Source: Epiperipatus broadwayi (lineage: Eukaryota > Onychophora > Udeonychophora > Euonychophora > Peripatidae). From it: DNA of 64,000 nt. The position numbers were made by a program, and so were the translations under genes. Shown here one piece after another: positions 47,481-58,759 of the stretch. Each line of letters begins with the position of its first letter. The stretch's first letter is position 1. The stretch lies in assembly GCA_028023455.1 (NCBI GenBank), contig JAQFVV010012398.1:8144682-8208681 (forward strand), read 5' to 3'. Below the pieces are notes generated by a model. That model was not told the DNA's origin. It searched no databases and was given only the letters and a program-made list of their open reading frames with translations.

Positions 47481-48230
47481 AAGTTAAGAATAAATTTTCC
47501 TGATAGTGACTTAAAAGTTTGCAAACAATTATTTATCTAAGCTTAGACTACCATCCTGATATAGACTTTTCTTTTCATATTCAAGGGACTTTCTAATAAA
47601 GAATTTTATACAAGATCTTGGAACATTATTAAATGGCTTTAAATGCTTAATCTAACTGTTTTTGTTAATCGATTCATTATCTGGGTTAGTGTGTGTGTGT
47701 ACTCTTCAATTTAGTTAAATCGTAATTTAACTTACAAATATTTTTAGTTTGTTGAAATAAAAGAGATTTTACTTTTATCAACCTTTTTCATTGTGCGTTA
47801 TTAATAATAGGTATTATTTTTTTAGTATTAAATTTATTATTAGTTTAATAAGATTTAAAATGAAATTTACCTTGCCAATATGTTTAAACAAGCCCAGGAA
47901 TAATAATCAAAAAGAAGAAAATAATTCTCATTATGGTATGATGCAATACCGATTAGTTTAAAAACATTTTTTTCTTTTTAATTTGCGAGATGTTATGTGA
48001 CGGTTTCAGTGAGTTCTTGTAGAACTCTGGCACCTATCAAATAAATTAAAAGCTGATCTCATCGATAGCATAATTCTCAACAATTACTAGGCCGAATTGA
48101 TCAGGAAATATAGTTGTGTTTTTAGGATAGAAATACAACTTTCTTCTTTTTTGACATAGCTTGATCAACTCACGCACAGTTTATATTAGCATGTAGAGGC
48201 CTAACAAAACGGAAAACATTATAATATTTA

Positions 48231-49553
48231 TATAAAATTTACACATGTATGTGTGTATCAATAAAGAAAATGAGGGACCAAATTCTATCATAACAGTTTA
48301 GGTTTCTTTTCTTTTCCAACCAAATAATGTCTATTTTTGTTTGACAGATACTTGTTGATTAATTATCAACGTTTATAAATTTAAATTATAGAATCATCTT
48401 TTTATTTTATTTTATAAATCCAGGCATCATTATTGTTTCATTTTAAAATCATATATATAAGCAAATATTTAATTTTAATAATAATGGAAATATTATTCTT
48501 ACAAATTATTTCAGTACATAAGATTTTATCACTTTGTTGAATCAATCATTCTAAGTACCTGTGTTTTATTTTATCTTTTCTGAAATGTTTTTCTTACAGC
48601 ATTAACTAAATACATTTAGATATTTCAAAGGTTAACTAGAGTTCTCTTACCTTTAAATTTATATGTTGGTGATTCACAGCGGGTAAATACTTTTCATTAA
48701 AGAGGGATTTGTCTTAGAGCTTAATGGTATATAATTCCTTTCGATGGTCACTTAGGGATGTCTTTATCTTCCTGACCTCTCCATGATGTGGTGTAGAGAG
48801 CAAGCTATTCTTTTTAGCCAAACATTCTAGAGTTTTCCATGTTTATAATCTGCTTCTTCACCTTGCAATTTTATAATAACTATAGGTTTTCTTTGTCTAT
48901 TAATGGCCATGGCAGCTTCAAACTTAGTTGGCCCAGTTTTTACTTAAACTGCAACTCACTGTGTAGCAATGACAATGATCAATCCACTAATAATAATTAT
49001 GATGACAATAATCAAACTAATAATAATTTGAACTGCCTGATTCCACTCTTTATACTCTCTTACTTCCCATGATTTTCTTATCAATATCTCTTGTTATCTG
49101 ACCAACATGTTGTTTCTAAAACATTTGAACTCTTTTGCCCAAGACAAGAAAGTGATGCTACCTTTTTTTAATTAATGACTAATTATAGCATTTTAATATT
49201 GTAATTTGTAAACATTCAGGTCCATCAAAAAAATATTATATCAGTAATATTTTAACTTGAAAACTGATAATTTTACTGGTAAGGACTTTTAATTAAGTGT
49301 GTAATTTATATTTTCTTTATTTAACTGTAAGTTCAAGTATTGATTTTTCTCTCCCTCCTTTTTCAGAGAATTTAAATTTATATGTTTTGTTTTGATGATG
49401 TAAGTGGGAATCTGATATTAGTTCATTGTCAATTATTTATTTGTTATTCCTAATTTCACGTACTAAAATGGTGTCAGTTTTTCAATCAAACTATTTTAAA
49501 ATGGGAAGGGGTGAAAAACTTCAGTATATATGTGAAACAACATATGTGTTTTA
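48231..49553 (-). repeat. 3' LTR, part 2 (right of nested insertion)
   Basis: Collinear with 53105-54374 down to AACAACATATGTGTTTTA against AGCAGCATGTCTGTTTCA. The terminal CA of this copy appears mutated to TA. The copy contains about 150 bp absent from the other LTR or replaced there (for instance around 49390-49470). The 77-codon plus-strand frame at 48839-49072 recurs in the other LTR; see findings. Confidence 0.88.
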
Positions 49554-49566
49554 TTACCCCCGCTAG
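49554..49566 (-). promoter_or_regulatory. Polypurine tract (minus strand)
   Basis: On the minus strand CTAGCGGGGGTAA directly precedes the 3' LTR. It sits in the position and has the composition of a plus-strand primer. Confidence 0.7.
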
Positions 49567-50100
49567 ATTTTGAAATGAAATTGCCCTAAAATATATTATT
49601 TCATTCCATAAACTATAAAATTCACTAATAATGATAGTGTCTCTGCTTTATTATATAATGCTGATGAAGTAGGTATGATGAGATGGGGAAAAGTGAGTAC
49701 ATGAACTGTAGCTCCCAATGTCAGGATAGGTATCTGTATAAATATGGACTACCAGTACACAATGCACCATGATGTGAGAAAGTACCTCAAATTTAAGCAC
49801 TATCACTCATGTAGCTAGAGAGACCATCCACTATAAATAGTAGCCAGAGAATACTTTTGACACTGGCCAGCTTTGCTCATTACTGTGTGAGTCTTGGAGA
49901 CTTATCTATTCCTGGGTGCCAAGCCTATTTTCCTACAGGACTACTCTCAAACCTCTATCCTTAGGTCTTCATAGTGCCAAGAATATACTTCAGAGTATCA
50001 TGAACACAATGTATCCAAGCAGCCCTGCTCAATTATTTACCCACCATAAAAATGAACGGCTCGAATTCATGCATCACTACAAGCCTACTAAAGAACCTCT
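49567..50100. other. Interior of LTR element downstream of gag, unassigned
   Basis: About 530 bp of relatively balanced composition between gag and the PPT. The plus-strand frame 49916-50125 (69 codons) reads against the element's sense and I do not recognise it. No pol motif is visible on the minus strand, where stops are frequent. Confidence 0.5.
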
Positions 50101-51725
50101 TCAGTTTCATTGGTCAGGAGTATAGCTGTATCCAGATTTAGGAGACTGAGAATGATGATCAGTTCTCTGATAATAATTCCTTGTATTATTAGGTGATATA
50201 TTCCTGTACTGTCTTACTTTTGGGCACTTATCAGGCCAGACAACATCATAGTGCTTTGCTTCTCTACTTTCATTTTTTTGAAGCTTGTAGTTACTGTTAG
50301 ATTTCTTAACTATTTGGCTCTGGTATGAATTATGAATACTGGCTGTTGAATTTCTGCTCTTCCTTTTCCATGGTGGTACTTCATTTCTTTTGTTAAAATG
50401 CCATGGTGGTGCATCGTGATTATAGTAATGTCATGGAAGTAACTTTCTTTTATAATCTAGAGCACTTATTATCAGTCAATCATCCATCCTATATAGCACT
50501 TTACTAGGCATCTTGTACCCTCTTTTGTTCAAGGCAGAGGTACAGCAATTGCCATAAGCCATTAACAGCTCAGCAAACTGCTCAGTGGTTTGACAATCCT
50601 TCCCAATCAGTATCCTTTCAATGTAGCTGGAGAAACTATGAGGGATCATCCAGATGATTTGGAGTTACATCAGTGGATCTGCTGTCAGAGCCCTTAACTT
50701 GGCCATTTGTCTTTGGAAGAAGGGGGTATAAGGTTCACCAGGTGGACATTTTTGCTTTGACACCTTATACTTGATGCCCTCTGACAATCATCACTCCAAT
50801 AGCAATACATGAGTGACCTTTTAAAATCATTGAAATTGATGGGCTGAATAAATAGTGACTCTTACCATACTTGTGCTGCATCCTGGAAATGACTCCAAGC
50901 TATTGAAAGTATTGCCACCTCAGACATTGCATTAATGCTGAAGTATCTATCTAGCCTTTTTAAGTACTCAATAGTTGCTTCATTAGAGACTCCTGCAAAC
51001 ATTCTTATTTTGAAGAACTGGTTTACAATTCTTAGCATTTAGTTAGTTAATGGCACTTTTTGACTTATTTTGTGAAGATTTTTCTTTCTAAATTTGTTTT
51101 GGGACTGTTTCTGTCTCTTCATTTACTTGCTATTTGTCAGGCATATATTGCTCTGGCAGTGTACAGCCACTTTTTATTTTCAGTTTTATTACTTGGGTAG
51201 TCAAGCTATCCACTTGCTCCTGCATGGATTCCTAGACTGTTTCTATCTTCATATTCATGCCTTCACAAATTTTGGTCCATCTTGATTTCTTGTTCATTCA
51301 GAGACTGTTTGATTGCTTCCATGACTTGTTCTTTAACCCACATTATTTGGTCAGTAATCTGATTCATTATTTAGTTAATTTTTTCATTTTGATTTTCAGT
51401 GGTTTCTATTATTTGTTTTTCTATATCTTGGTTTGCTTCTATTATTTGTTTTTCCATCTTCTCATTTTGTTTTTTATACTCTTCTCTTTGTTGGTCTTTT
51501 TTGTTATCTTCTTCTCTTTGTTTATTAACATCTTCTCTTTGTTGGTCTCTTTTTTATCATCTTTTTTTCTTTGGTGATCACTGTTTTACTTTCAGCTTTG
51601 AATATTTCCACTAGCTGGGTTATCATGGAAGAATCCTCTATTTTCAAAGATACTTCTATGTGTTGCTGATCACCTTCTTTTGGGTTATCTTCTTCCATCT
51701 TTTTTACTTTTTCTCTTGTCAACAT
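50101..51725 (-). pseudogene. Retrotransposon gag relic (coiled coil + capsid-like)
   Basis: A start at 51725 (MLTREKVKKMEEDNPKEGD) opens 66 codons of charged sequence. After a shift, a Lys/Glu/Gln-rich coiled coil follows (QREEDNKKDQQREE, NEKMEKQIIEANQDIEKQ; about 51525-51300). After degraded sequence, 51002-50700 reads FAGVSNEATIEYLKRLDRYF, AILSIAWSHFQDAAQVW and FNDFKRSLMYCYW, the helix pattern of the Gag capsid family (retrotransposon gag: hydrophobic x W/F, A-x-W, F-x-x-F). Then come FFQRQMAKLRALTADPL, IPHSFSSYIERILIGKD and TTEQFAELLMAYGNCC. The expected CCHC knuckle is degenerate (YDVVWPDKCPK near 50230). At least five stops or frameshifts break it. Confidence 0.8.
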
Positions 51726-52037
51726 ATGTGTTTCTACTACAGATTTTTATTCTCCAAAAAAAATTTTATTGAATTATTTTTACACTACAAATGTGAACTT
51801 TACTAAGCTTCCCTCTCCCTCCACACCATGATTTAGCTCCATCTTCTTTATTATGCCTATTTTATATTTTATATACCATTCATTTTATATAGTTTTCTCA
51901 ATTTCCTCTTATTCATTTTATTTCACATCCCCACACTATGTGCACTGTTCATATCATCAGAATCGTAATTTGTATTGTCTTCCATATTTCTTCCTTGTCT
52001 GTTTCTTTTTCCTTCTAGCTTTTTGTGCCTAGATCAT

Positions 52038-52054
52038 GCCTGATGTTGGGTACA
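52038..52054 (-). promoter_or_regulatory. Primer-binding-site-like sequence
   Basis: On the minus strand, two bases after the 5' LTR terminus (GTTACA|TC), comes TGTACCCAACATCAGGC. It would be a canonical TGG-start PBS if one G has been lost. The pairing tRNA is not determined. Confidence 0.5.
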
Positions 52055-52056
52055 GA

Positions 52057-54374
52057 TGTAACTGGACCACATCTTCCTTACACTCTTTTGGTCAATTTAT
52101 TTCCTGATGAGAATATTGCAGGAATAAGATATTGATTGCCATTATCCAATGTTGGCCTCATCGCCATACAACATTTCCTGCTGATCAGAGGGTATAGCAT
52201 TAAAAGAACTGGAACATCTAGGACTTTGTATTTACTTTCCCAAATGGTGTCACTAGAGTTCCAGCTTACTACAATCTTACTCACCTAGATCTAATTATGC
52301 TGAACATAGCTCGAACTATATGGGATTCCTATGAACAAGTACACTAGAAAGTGGATGACATGAAATGAAAATGGTGAGACATTTTTTTTTATAACAATAA
52401 TTTATTTGAATAAAAATATTTGGATAATACTCCTTTAACAGTTCATTGCAATATTGGTTCCACTGATCAGTTAGTCTACTCATCAGTAACTTCTGATGCT
52501 TGGTTTCTCATTGATGAGTATACAGTATCCATTCTTTTATCTTCCTTAATCCTGTTTGGGCAGCTTTCACATAGTAGGGATTTGTTTAGATATTCATAAG
52601 TACATCACGGATACCTCCCCTATCATTTCTCAAATTAATTTCTTTTTTGTGGGTCTAGATTCACTTCATATGCACATATATCTAATTTTGTAGACATGTC
52701 TATGAATACTTCTTGCAGAATACTCTTAGGTAAGTTTGATTGATATGTGGATTAATCTCTTTTGTTTAATCATTCCGAAGCCAGTAATTGTATTTGAATA
52801 GATTCACATATTTAATTCCAGTAAATAGATACATCTTTAATTCAAGTATACATTTAATTCATTTACATCCACACAGATTTAAGTCATGTATATAGAAGCA
52901 TAATCAATTCATATATCTAACATGTAATTAATTCAGGTTTATTGAGGCACATATTATATAGACACAGATTCAAGTCATGTATATAGAAGCATAATCAATT
53001 CATACATATAACATATAGTTAATTTAGGTATATTGAGACATACATTATATAGATTTAATTTTGTGAAAATAATCAAGGACATTTTTTTACATTACTAATT
53101 CCATTTTGAATATAAAATTCACACATATACATGTGTATCAATAAAGAAAATCAGCTATCAAATTCTATAATAATAGTTTAAGTTTCTTTTTTTTGAACAC
53201 CAAATAATGCCAATTTTTGTTTGACAAATACTTGTTGATTAATTATCAACGTTTTTAAATTTAAATTACAGAATCATCTTTTTTTTTATCTTATAAATCC
53301 AAGCGACATTATTTGCTTGTTTGTTTCATTTTAAAATCATATATATAAGCAAATATTTAATTTTAATAATAATGGCAATATTATTCTTAGAAATTATTTC
53401 AGTACATAAGATTTTATCACTTTGTTGAATCAATCATTCTAAGTACCCGTGTTTCATTTTATCTTTTCTGAAATGTTTTTCTTACAGCATTAACTAAATA
53501 CATTTAGATATTTCAAAGGTTAACTAGAGTTTTCTTACCTTTAAATTTATATGTTGGTGATTCACAGCTGGCAAATCTTTTCATTAAAGAGGGATTTGTC
53601 ATAGAGCTTAATGGTATATAATTCCTTTTGATGGTCACTTAGGGATGTCTTTATCTTCTTGATTTCTCCATGATGTGGTGTAGAGGGCAAGCTATTCTTT
53701 TTAGCCAAACATTCTAGAGTTTTCCATGTTTATAATCTGCTTCTTCATTTTGAAATTTTATAATAACTATAGGTTTTCTTTGTCTATTAATGGCCATGAC
53801 AGCTTCAAACTTAGATGGCCCAGTTTTTACTTAAACTGCAACTCACTATGTAGCAATGACAATGATCAATCCACTAATAATAATTATAATGACAATAATC
53901 AAACTAATAATAATTTGAACTGCCGTATTCCATTCTTTATATTCTCTTACTTCCCATGATTTTCTTGTTATCTGCCCCACATGTTGTTTCAAAAACATTT
54001 GACCTTTTTTGCTCAAGGCAAGAAAGTCACACTATCTTTTTTTAATTAATGACTAATTATAGTATTTCAATATTGTAATTTGTAAACATTCAAGTCCATC
54101 GAAAATATATTATATCAGTAATATTTTAACTTGACAACTGCTACTTTTACTGGTAAGGATTTTTAATTAAATGTGTAATTTATATTTTCTTTATTTGACT
54201 GTAAATTCAAGTATTGATTTTTCTCTCTCCTTTTATGGAAAATTTAAATTTACATGTTTTGTTTTGACGAAGTAAATGTCACTTGCTAAAACTGTGTCAG
54301 TTTTTCAATCAAACTATTTCAAAATGGGTAGGGGGGGAACTTCAGTATGTATATGAAGCAGCATGTCTGTTTCA
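52057..54374 (-). repeat. 5' LTR (~2.3 kb)
   Basis: An intact LTR copy running from TGTAACTGGACC to GTCTGTTTCA on the plus strand. It defines the empty site of the insertion in the other LTR. Contains two 91-bp minisatellite units (starts 52893, 52984). 2.3 kb is long for an LTR and nearly as long as the element's whole 2.5-kb interior. Confidence 0.9.
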
Positions 54375-54766
54375 ATATATATATATACACACTATATTGA
54401 AAGCATAAAAATTACCACTAACTTATTATTAACAAAAAAATATCAATCACTATGTTAAATAAATAGTGCTCTGAAATGCACAGTATTTGAGATTTTTTTA
54501 ATTGATATTCAATATATAAAAGTAGTTTCCTAGCATCTTTATGCACTTAAAATAGATTTTAGATACAAGCCTGTCAGTAATAAGTTTTTGTAAAAAAATA
54601 TTTATTTATTATTTTAGCACAATTGAGAAATTGGATGTATAACCTCACAGCGCATATAGTGTATGAAAGTTTGGTTGTTCTTTATGCACTTTTGCTCCTA
54701 AAATTACTTTGAAATTTCTAGTACTATTTGGAGCAATAAGCCAAATTTTATTTTTTTATGTATTCT
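54375..54766. other. AT-rich spacer
   Basis: Starts with (AT)n at the LTR element's right edge. Nothing else recognised. Confidence 0.5.
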
Positions 54767-56270
54767 TAAAATGGAAAGGCTTCCAGTATTGATGAAATAC
54801 CTGGAGAAGATTTTATTCACAAATATTGGATTTTTTCAATAAATGTCTTGTGAAATTATACTATTTTATTGTTAAAGCTGCTTCTGTTATTCCAATTTTT
54901 AAAACAATATGGATAGACAAGATGAATTATTATTATCAATTAGTGTAAAGATAATTCCAAGAATTTTGTTGAATAAGTTGCCTCAGTTATTGATGAATGG
55001 TTACGAGAGATTGAATGCAGTTTTACAGAATCAAAAAGTATTATAGACATAGTTTTTGCTATCAATAAAATAGAAAAAAATAATCAAAAATAAAAAAGTG
55101 ATTTATATATTGTTTTTATTGTTTTGGCCAAGGCATTTGATTCAACTAATCAAATGAGTCTATGATATTATTTGAAAATAGATGGTTGCCTATCAGAATT
55201 TATTTGTATTACTTTTAGTATGAAAGAATTAGAGGACATGCTATTTATTACATTAAGTAGAAAATATGATGTACTAAACAAGGGTGTATATTTATACAAT
55301 TATTGGTTTAATTATTATAATAGTGGTATTTGGAATTGTTACCAGCTATTTTATGAAAGAGGGATGAAAATATAATACAAGTTTATTAATAAAGTTTTTA
55401 ATTTGAATTGATTAAAAATGAAAAAACTAGAATTTCATGTTTTTTGAATTTTAGATTTATAATATGCTAATGATTATATTATTTTTCTTAGTTCAAACAC
55501 TATCTGGAAATTAAAACTTAATATTTTGAATGCAACAAGCAAAGACATTGATTTAATAATTAACGTTCAAAAACTTATGTTTTTAATCAGCCAGTGATGA
55601 AAAAAAGAAAATCATCAGTAATTAGCTTGAATATTTATTAATTTAAATATAATCAAATTTAAATATCTTGATAGTTTTATAACTATAATGTTGGACTTTG
55701 ATGTTGAGTTATAATACAGACCCTAATGTGCTGAAGATTCTTTTAGCAAGTTAAAATATACTTCATTACAAGGAAATAAACTGCCACCAAATTAGTTGTA
55801 TATAGAATTATTATTTTGCTTTGTTTATTGAGGGAAGTGAGATTTGGTCACCATATTAACATAATATAAAAATTTTAGAAGTGTTACATTTTAAGAATGG
55901 TACATAATTTTTTTAAAAATGTAATGGCAAATTATAAAACTAATCAATATATTATTCAACTTTCTGGATATAATACTATAGAATCAACTAATTATAAACC
56001 ACATCTTGATTGAATTGGACATTTAAAATATATGAACAATACAATACTTCCTAAAAGGATGTTTGATAAACTTGAGCATAGTTTTTACAGGAAACATAGA
56101 TTCCACTTACATTATAAGAGTTATTTCAAAGATATTCTAAATAAAAGTAATATTGATTGTTTTCATTGGGAAGATATGACAGAAAATAGAATACATTGAA
56201 GAGTTACAATTAGACATATACAATTTTCTAAAGAAGATATTAAAGACTACACCAGAAAATATCAATAAAC
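54767..56270 (+). mobile_element. Non-LTR retrotransposon relic, third LINE lineage
   Basis: Plus-strand fragments follow the order of a LINE ORF2: GKASSIDEIPGEDF (RT entry, ~54775), RQDELLLSISVKIIP (~54915), QNQKSIIDIVFAINKIEKN (~55028-55080), DLYIVFIVLAKAFDSTNQ (motif A, ~55100-55150), YANDYIIFLS (motif C region, 55464) and the tail GHLKYMNNTILPKRMFDKLE (~56010-56070) with HYKSYFKDILNKSNID and FHWEDMTENRIHWR (~56110-56200). This tail (GH-x-x-x-M-x-x-x-x-LPK, then KD-x-x-x, W-x-x-x-A/T-x-x-R-x-x-WR) is a known C-terminal signature of a widespread invertebrate and fish LINE group. It differs from both other LINE lineages in this window. Heavily broken. Confidence 0.85.
55084..55480 (+). pseudogene. 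RT palm of the third LINE lineage, catalytic DD changed
   Basis: Motif A reads VLAKAFDST (catalytic D of the usual xDLxKAFD is replaced by V/L context, with FD kept). The segment 55172-55375 follows with LSEFICITFSMKELEDM, equivalent to the region between motifs A and B. Motif C reads YANDYIIFL (55464-55475 encode YAND) where YADD is expected, a single-base change in the catalytic pair. Stops precede and follow, so loss of activity is not due to this site alone. Confidence 0.75.
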
Positions 56271-58643
56271 AGAAATGGATCGGCATGTTCTATATGTAGA
56301 TATATTTAAAGTTCACAGTTTTATTTGTATAATCATTGCAAAATTCGTCTATAGACATTTTTTTTATCTTTTTCTTATTTTTCTGGAGTTGGAATGGTTA
56401 TACTCATTTATGAGTAGCTCCTATATATGTGTGTGTAAGTACATATGTATTAATTTCTTTACTGTTTGCATTTACACCATTATCATTATTGATATTTAAT
56501 TATTTCTACTAATTGCATAATGACCTAAACAAAATTGATATTATCTGAATTCATCAGCTTTTCTAGATTCTTTTACATTTATAGATATACATTAAATTTC
56601 AAATCCCAGCTTTATGTAATATTTTATTAGCTGTATTACTGTATTTAAGATTATAATTAAGAACTTCTCATTTTCTAAAACTGTTCCTCTTTCTAATGTC
56701 TTGGAATATTTTAATATGCTCGCTCATAGATATTTTATACACCATATATATATATTATGAAGAAAATTCTTTATTAAATAAACAAATGAAATTACAAAAA
56801 AAATTCAAGATAAAATTATAATGAACAGGCTATAAACTAATCTTACAGTCAAAATAGTAATGCAAAAAAAAAAAATAATAATAATATAAAAAGTTTAAAG
56901 TGGATACAAAAAATGTTCTTTTCAGAAGCAGTACCTCGTCTTTGTTGAATCAACATTGTAGCAATTGCTAAACATTTTGTACTTGAAATCAATAAATAAA
57001 TAAATAAATGAGTTGTTTATTGATTTAGGAATTAACAAAAAGCATTGGTGGCTTGCGATTATCATAGCTGCCTTTCTGCAGCCATATTCAATAATAGGTG
57101 GGGATAAGTTAAATCTACATTTAAAAACCACAATATTTACATTTTCCCCCTTTAATATATAATTTTAGTTAGCATTTAGTTGATTTATATTACACATTTA
57201 ATACATACTATAGGATCTTTTAAGTTCTCTACTTTTTTAGTACTCTTTGATTACATTGATATTTTTTTAATCAGAATATTTTCACGCGTTTAAATTATGA
57301 AATTATATTTAATTTCAGTGAAAATTATATTCTGAGGAAAATTGACTACCAGAAACAAGAGAGATTAGTAAAAAATAATCTATAAAAAAAATTTAAAGAT
57401 GGAATAATATGAATAAAAGATGTAAATTAAAGAAATTAAAAACAATCTGCAAAAATACTAGAAGAAAAAAAACGTTAAAAATTAAAGTAAAAGCTGGAAA
57501 ATAAATGTGTTGTGATTATTCTGAAACACTTAATGTGTAATGCTCGATTTTTATAGATTGTTGTCATGTAGCCATGCATAAACGTTTATGATAACCTTAA
57601 AAATATACAGATGACAATATGACATTTAATTAATCTTTTAAAAGGATTTAAGTGTAAATAATATTACCAATCAAAATGGTTTCTAACACAATATTGATCT
57701 AAAAATATATGCAGGCATATGCAGTATATGTATATATTGAGAATACACTGTTTATTCTACTCCACTATTGCTATCTATTGTAGGCCTGAATAATCAATAG
57801 TTACTAGTTGGTAATGCTCTTTAAATTTATATCCAGTGCTATCCTATTCATAATCCTAGAATAGTTTTAGGTTTATAGTTCATTAGTGAAAAGTATGAAT
57901 CTGGATCAAGTACATGTGAATTTTTTAAATCTAATTGCATTTTCCATTCATTTATCACCCTTTACTTTTTCATATTATAAAGCAGCAGTGAAGTAAAATA
58001 GAGTTTGTGCCAGCAAAGCATAGTGTAGTCAAGCAAATATGTATAACATTAAATAATACTAAGATCTCTTTATAGAACAATTTAACATTTTTTAAAATGT
58101 CTATGTAGTAGCAAATATCTAAAATTTATATACAAAAAATTAAAATCATTTAGACAGATTTCTAAATTCTGAGCTTATTAGTAATATCATACCATTTATA
58201 TATTAGTGCTAATGTATAACCTGTTATTGAAACAGTAAGATTTGCTTTACAAATCTTCGTTTTACCTTCTCTCACTTTTTTCCTACCCTCATACCCTAGT
58301 TTAAACCCCAATTTATTATAGTGTGTCTGTACTGCCGCTTATATGCCGAAATCCCGCCTAAATTAGATCACGAATATATAAATACTTGTGAGATATATAA
58401 CTTTAAAACCCTAACATTAATAATTTATAGATTGCGAGTACGTACATGTATACATATTCATTTAAAAAAGTAGATAATATAAGTCATATTTACACACATA
58501 CCGCGATAATATTTTTAAATCTTAAATAAAATAATAGTTTCATTATTTAAAGTCATTTTGTTTAAATCTATTTATTTTAAAAATATTATATTCATAATAT
58601 TTGTTTTCATTTAATAAAATAATATTTAACTTTAAATAGATTT
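56271..58643. other. AT-rich spacer; CpG-denser stretch near 58.3-58.5 kb
   Basis: Short frames (56275-56499, 56922-57131) look like chance or TE remnants. A perfect AAGATTTG...CAAATCTT hairpin lies at 58237-58257. About eight CpG occur in 58333-58505, against a CpG-poor background. No gene identified. Confidence 0.45.
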
Positions 58644-58657
58644 AAACATTTAGAATT
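58644..58657 (+). repeat. 5' TSD of SINE (14 bp)
   Basis: AAACATTTAGAATT is repeated exactly at 58746-58759, immediately after the SINE's A-run. Confidence 0.88.
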
Positions 58658-58745
58658 AGTCAAGCGTTGTTAGCCGAGAGGTCATCGCACCCGCCTTGCA
58701 AGACGAGTGTGGGTTCGCGGCCGATGCTATGACATAAGAAAAAAA
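58658..58745 (+). mobile_element. Ultrashort tRNA-headed SINE with TSD
   Basis: An 88-bp insertion: AGTCAAGCGTTGTTAGCCGA, box A-like TTAGCCGAGAGG, an anticodon-arm-like CCGCCTTGCAAGACG (loop CTTGCAA), box B-like GGGTTCGCGGCC, then GATGCTATGACATAAG and poly(A). There is essentially no body beyond the tRNA-like head. A and B boxes would drive Pol III transcription; the A-tail and 14-bp TSD show LINE-mediated insertion. The acceptor stem does not pair, so it is not a functional tRNA. A minus-strand relative is at 24800-24915. Confidence 0.9.
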
Positions 58746-58759
58746 AAACATTTAGAATT
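58746..58759 (+). repeat. 3' TSD of SINE (14 bp)
   Basis: Exact repeat of 58644-58657; its first A residues are ambiguous with the SINE tail. Confidence 0.88.

Larger units (their letters stand above)
46729..48230. mobile_element. ~1.5-kb insertion inside the 3' LTR
   Basis: LTR homology stops after TTGAATATA (near 46718) and resumes at TATAAAATTTACACATG (near 48231); the intact LTR at 53105-53125 shows the empty site. The insert starts TGTAACGTTTATTT after a short (AT) run. It carries two tandem 59-bp units (46744-46802, 46803-46861), a TATA-like GATATAAAAAGG, an AATAAA and donor-like splice sites. A solo LTR is the simplest reading, but the right terminus and TSD are not clear. Confidence 0.7.
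45648..54374 (-). mobile_element. LTR retrotransposon with ~2.3-kb LTRs and gag-only interior, minus strand
   Basis: Two direct repeats bracket a 2.5-kb interior: 45648-49553 (split by a ~1.5-kb insertion) and 52057-54374. Read on the minus strand the LTR begins TGAAACAGACATGC (right edge 54374) and ends GTTACA (52057), giving TG...CA. Two bases past the 5' LTR lies a primer-site-like TGTACCCAACATCAGGC. A purine tract (GCGGGGGTAA) lies immediately before the 3' LTR. The interior encodes a gag relic with N-terminal coiled coil and capsid-like segment; no protease, RT or integrase motif is recognisable. Flanks are (AT)n on both sides; a 4-bp ATAT duplication is compatible. It is either an internally deleted copy or a non-autonomous gag-only family. 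Confidence 0.88.

Noticed and set aside
49916-50125. 69-codon plus-strand frame as an integrase tail (contains YRTT)
   Set aside because: It runs against the element's coding strand and lacks the D,D35E or further integrase motifs.
51257-51614. Hydrophobic plus-strand frames (106 and 71 codons) resembling membrane proteins
   Set aside because: They are antisense images of the gag coiled-coil coding region, where Lys/Glu/Gln codons read as Phe/Leu/Cys on the opposite strand.
58658-58745. A genuine tRNA gene (anticodon-like TGC)
   Set aside because: The acceptor stem does not pair, there is an A-tail and TSDs, and a second copy shares non-tRNA tail sequence, so it is a SINE.
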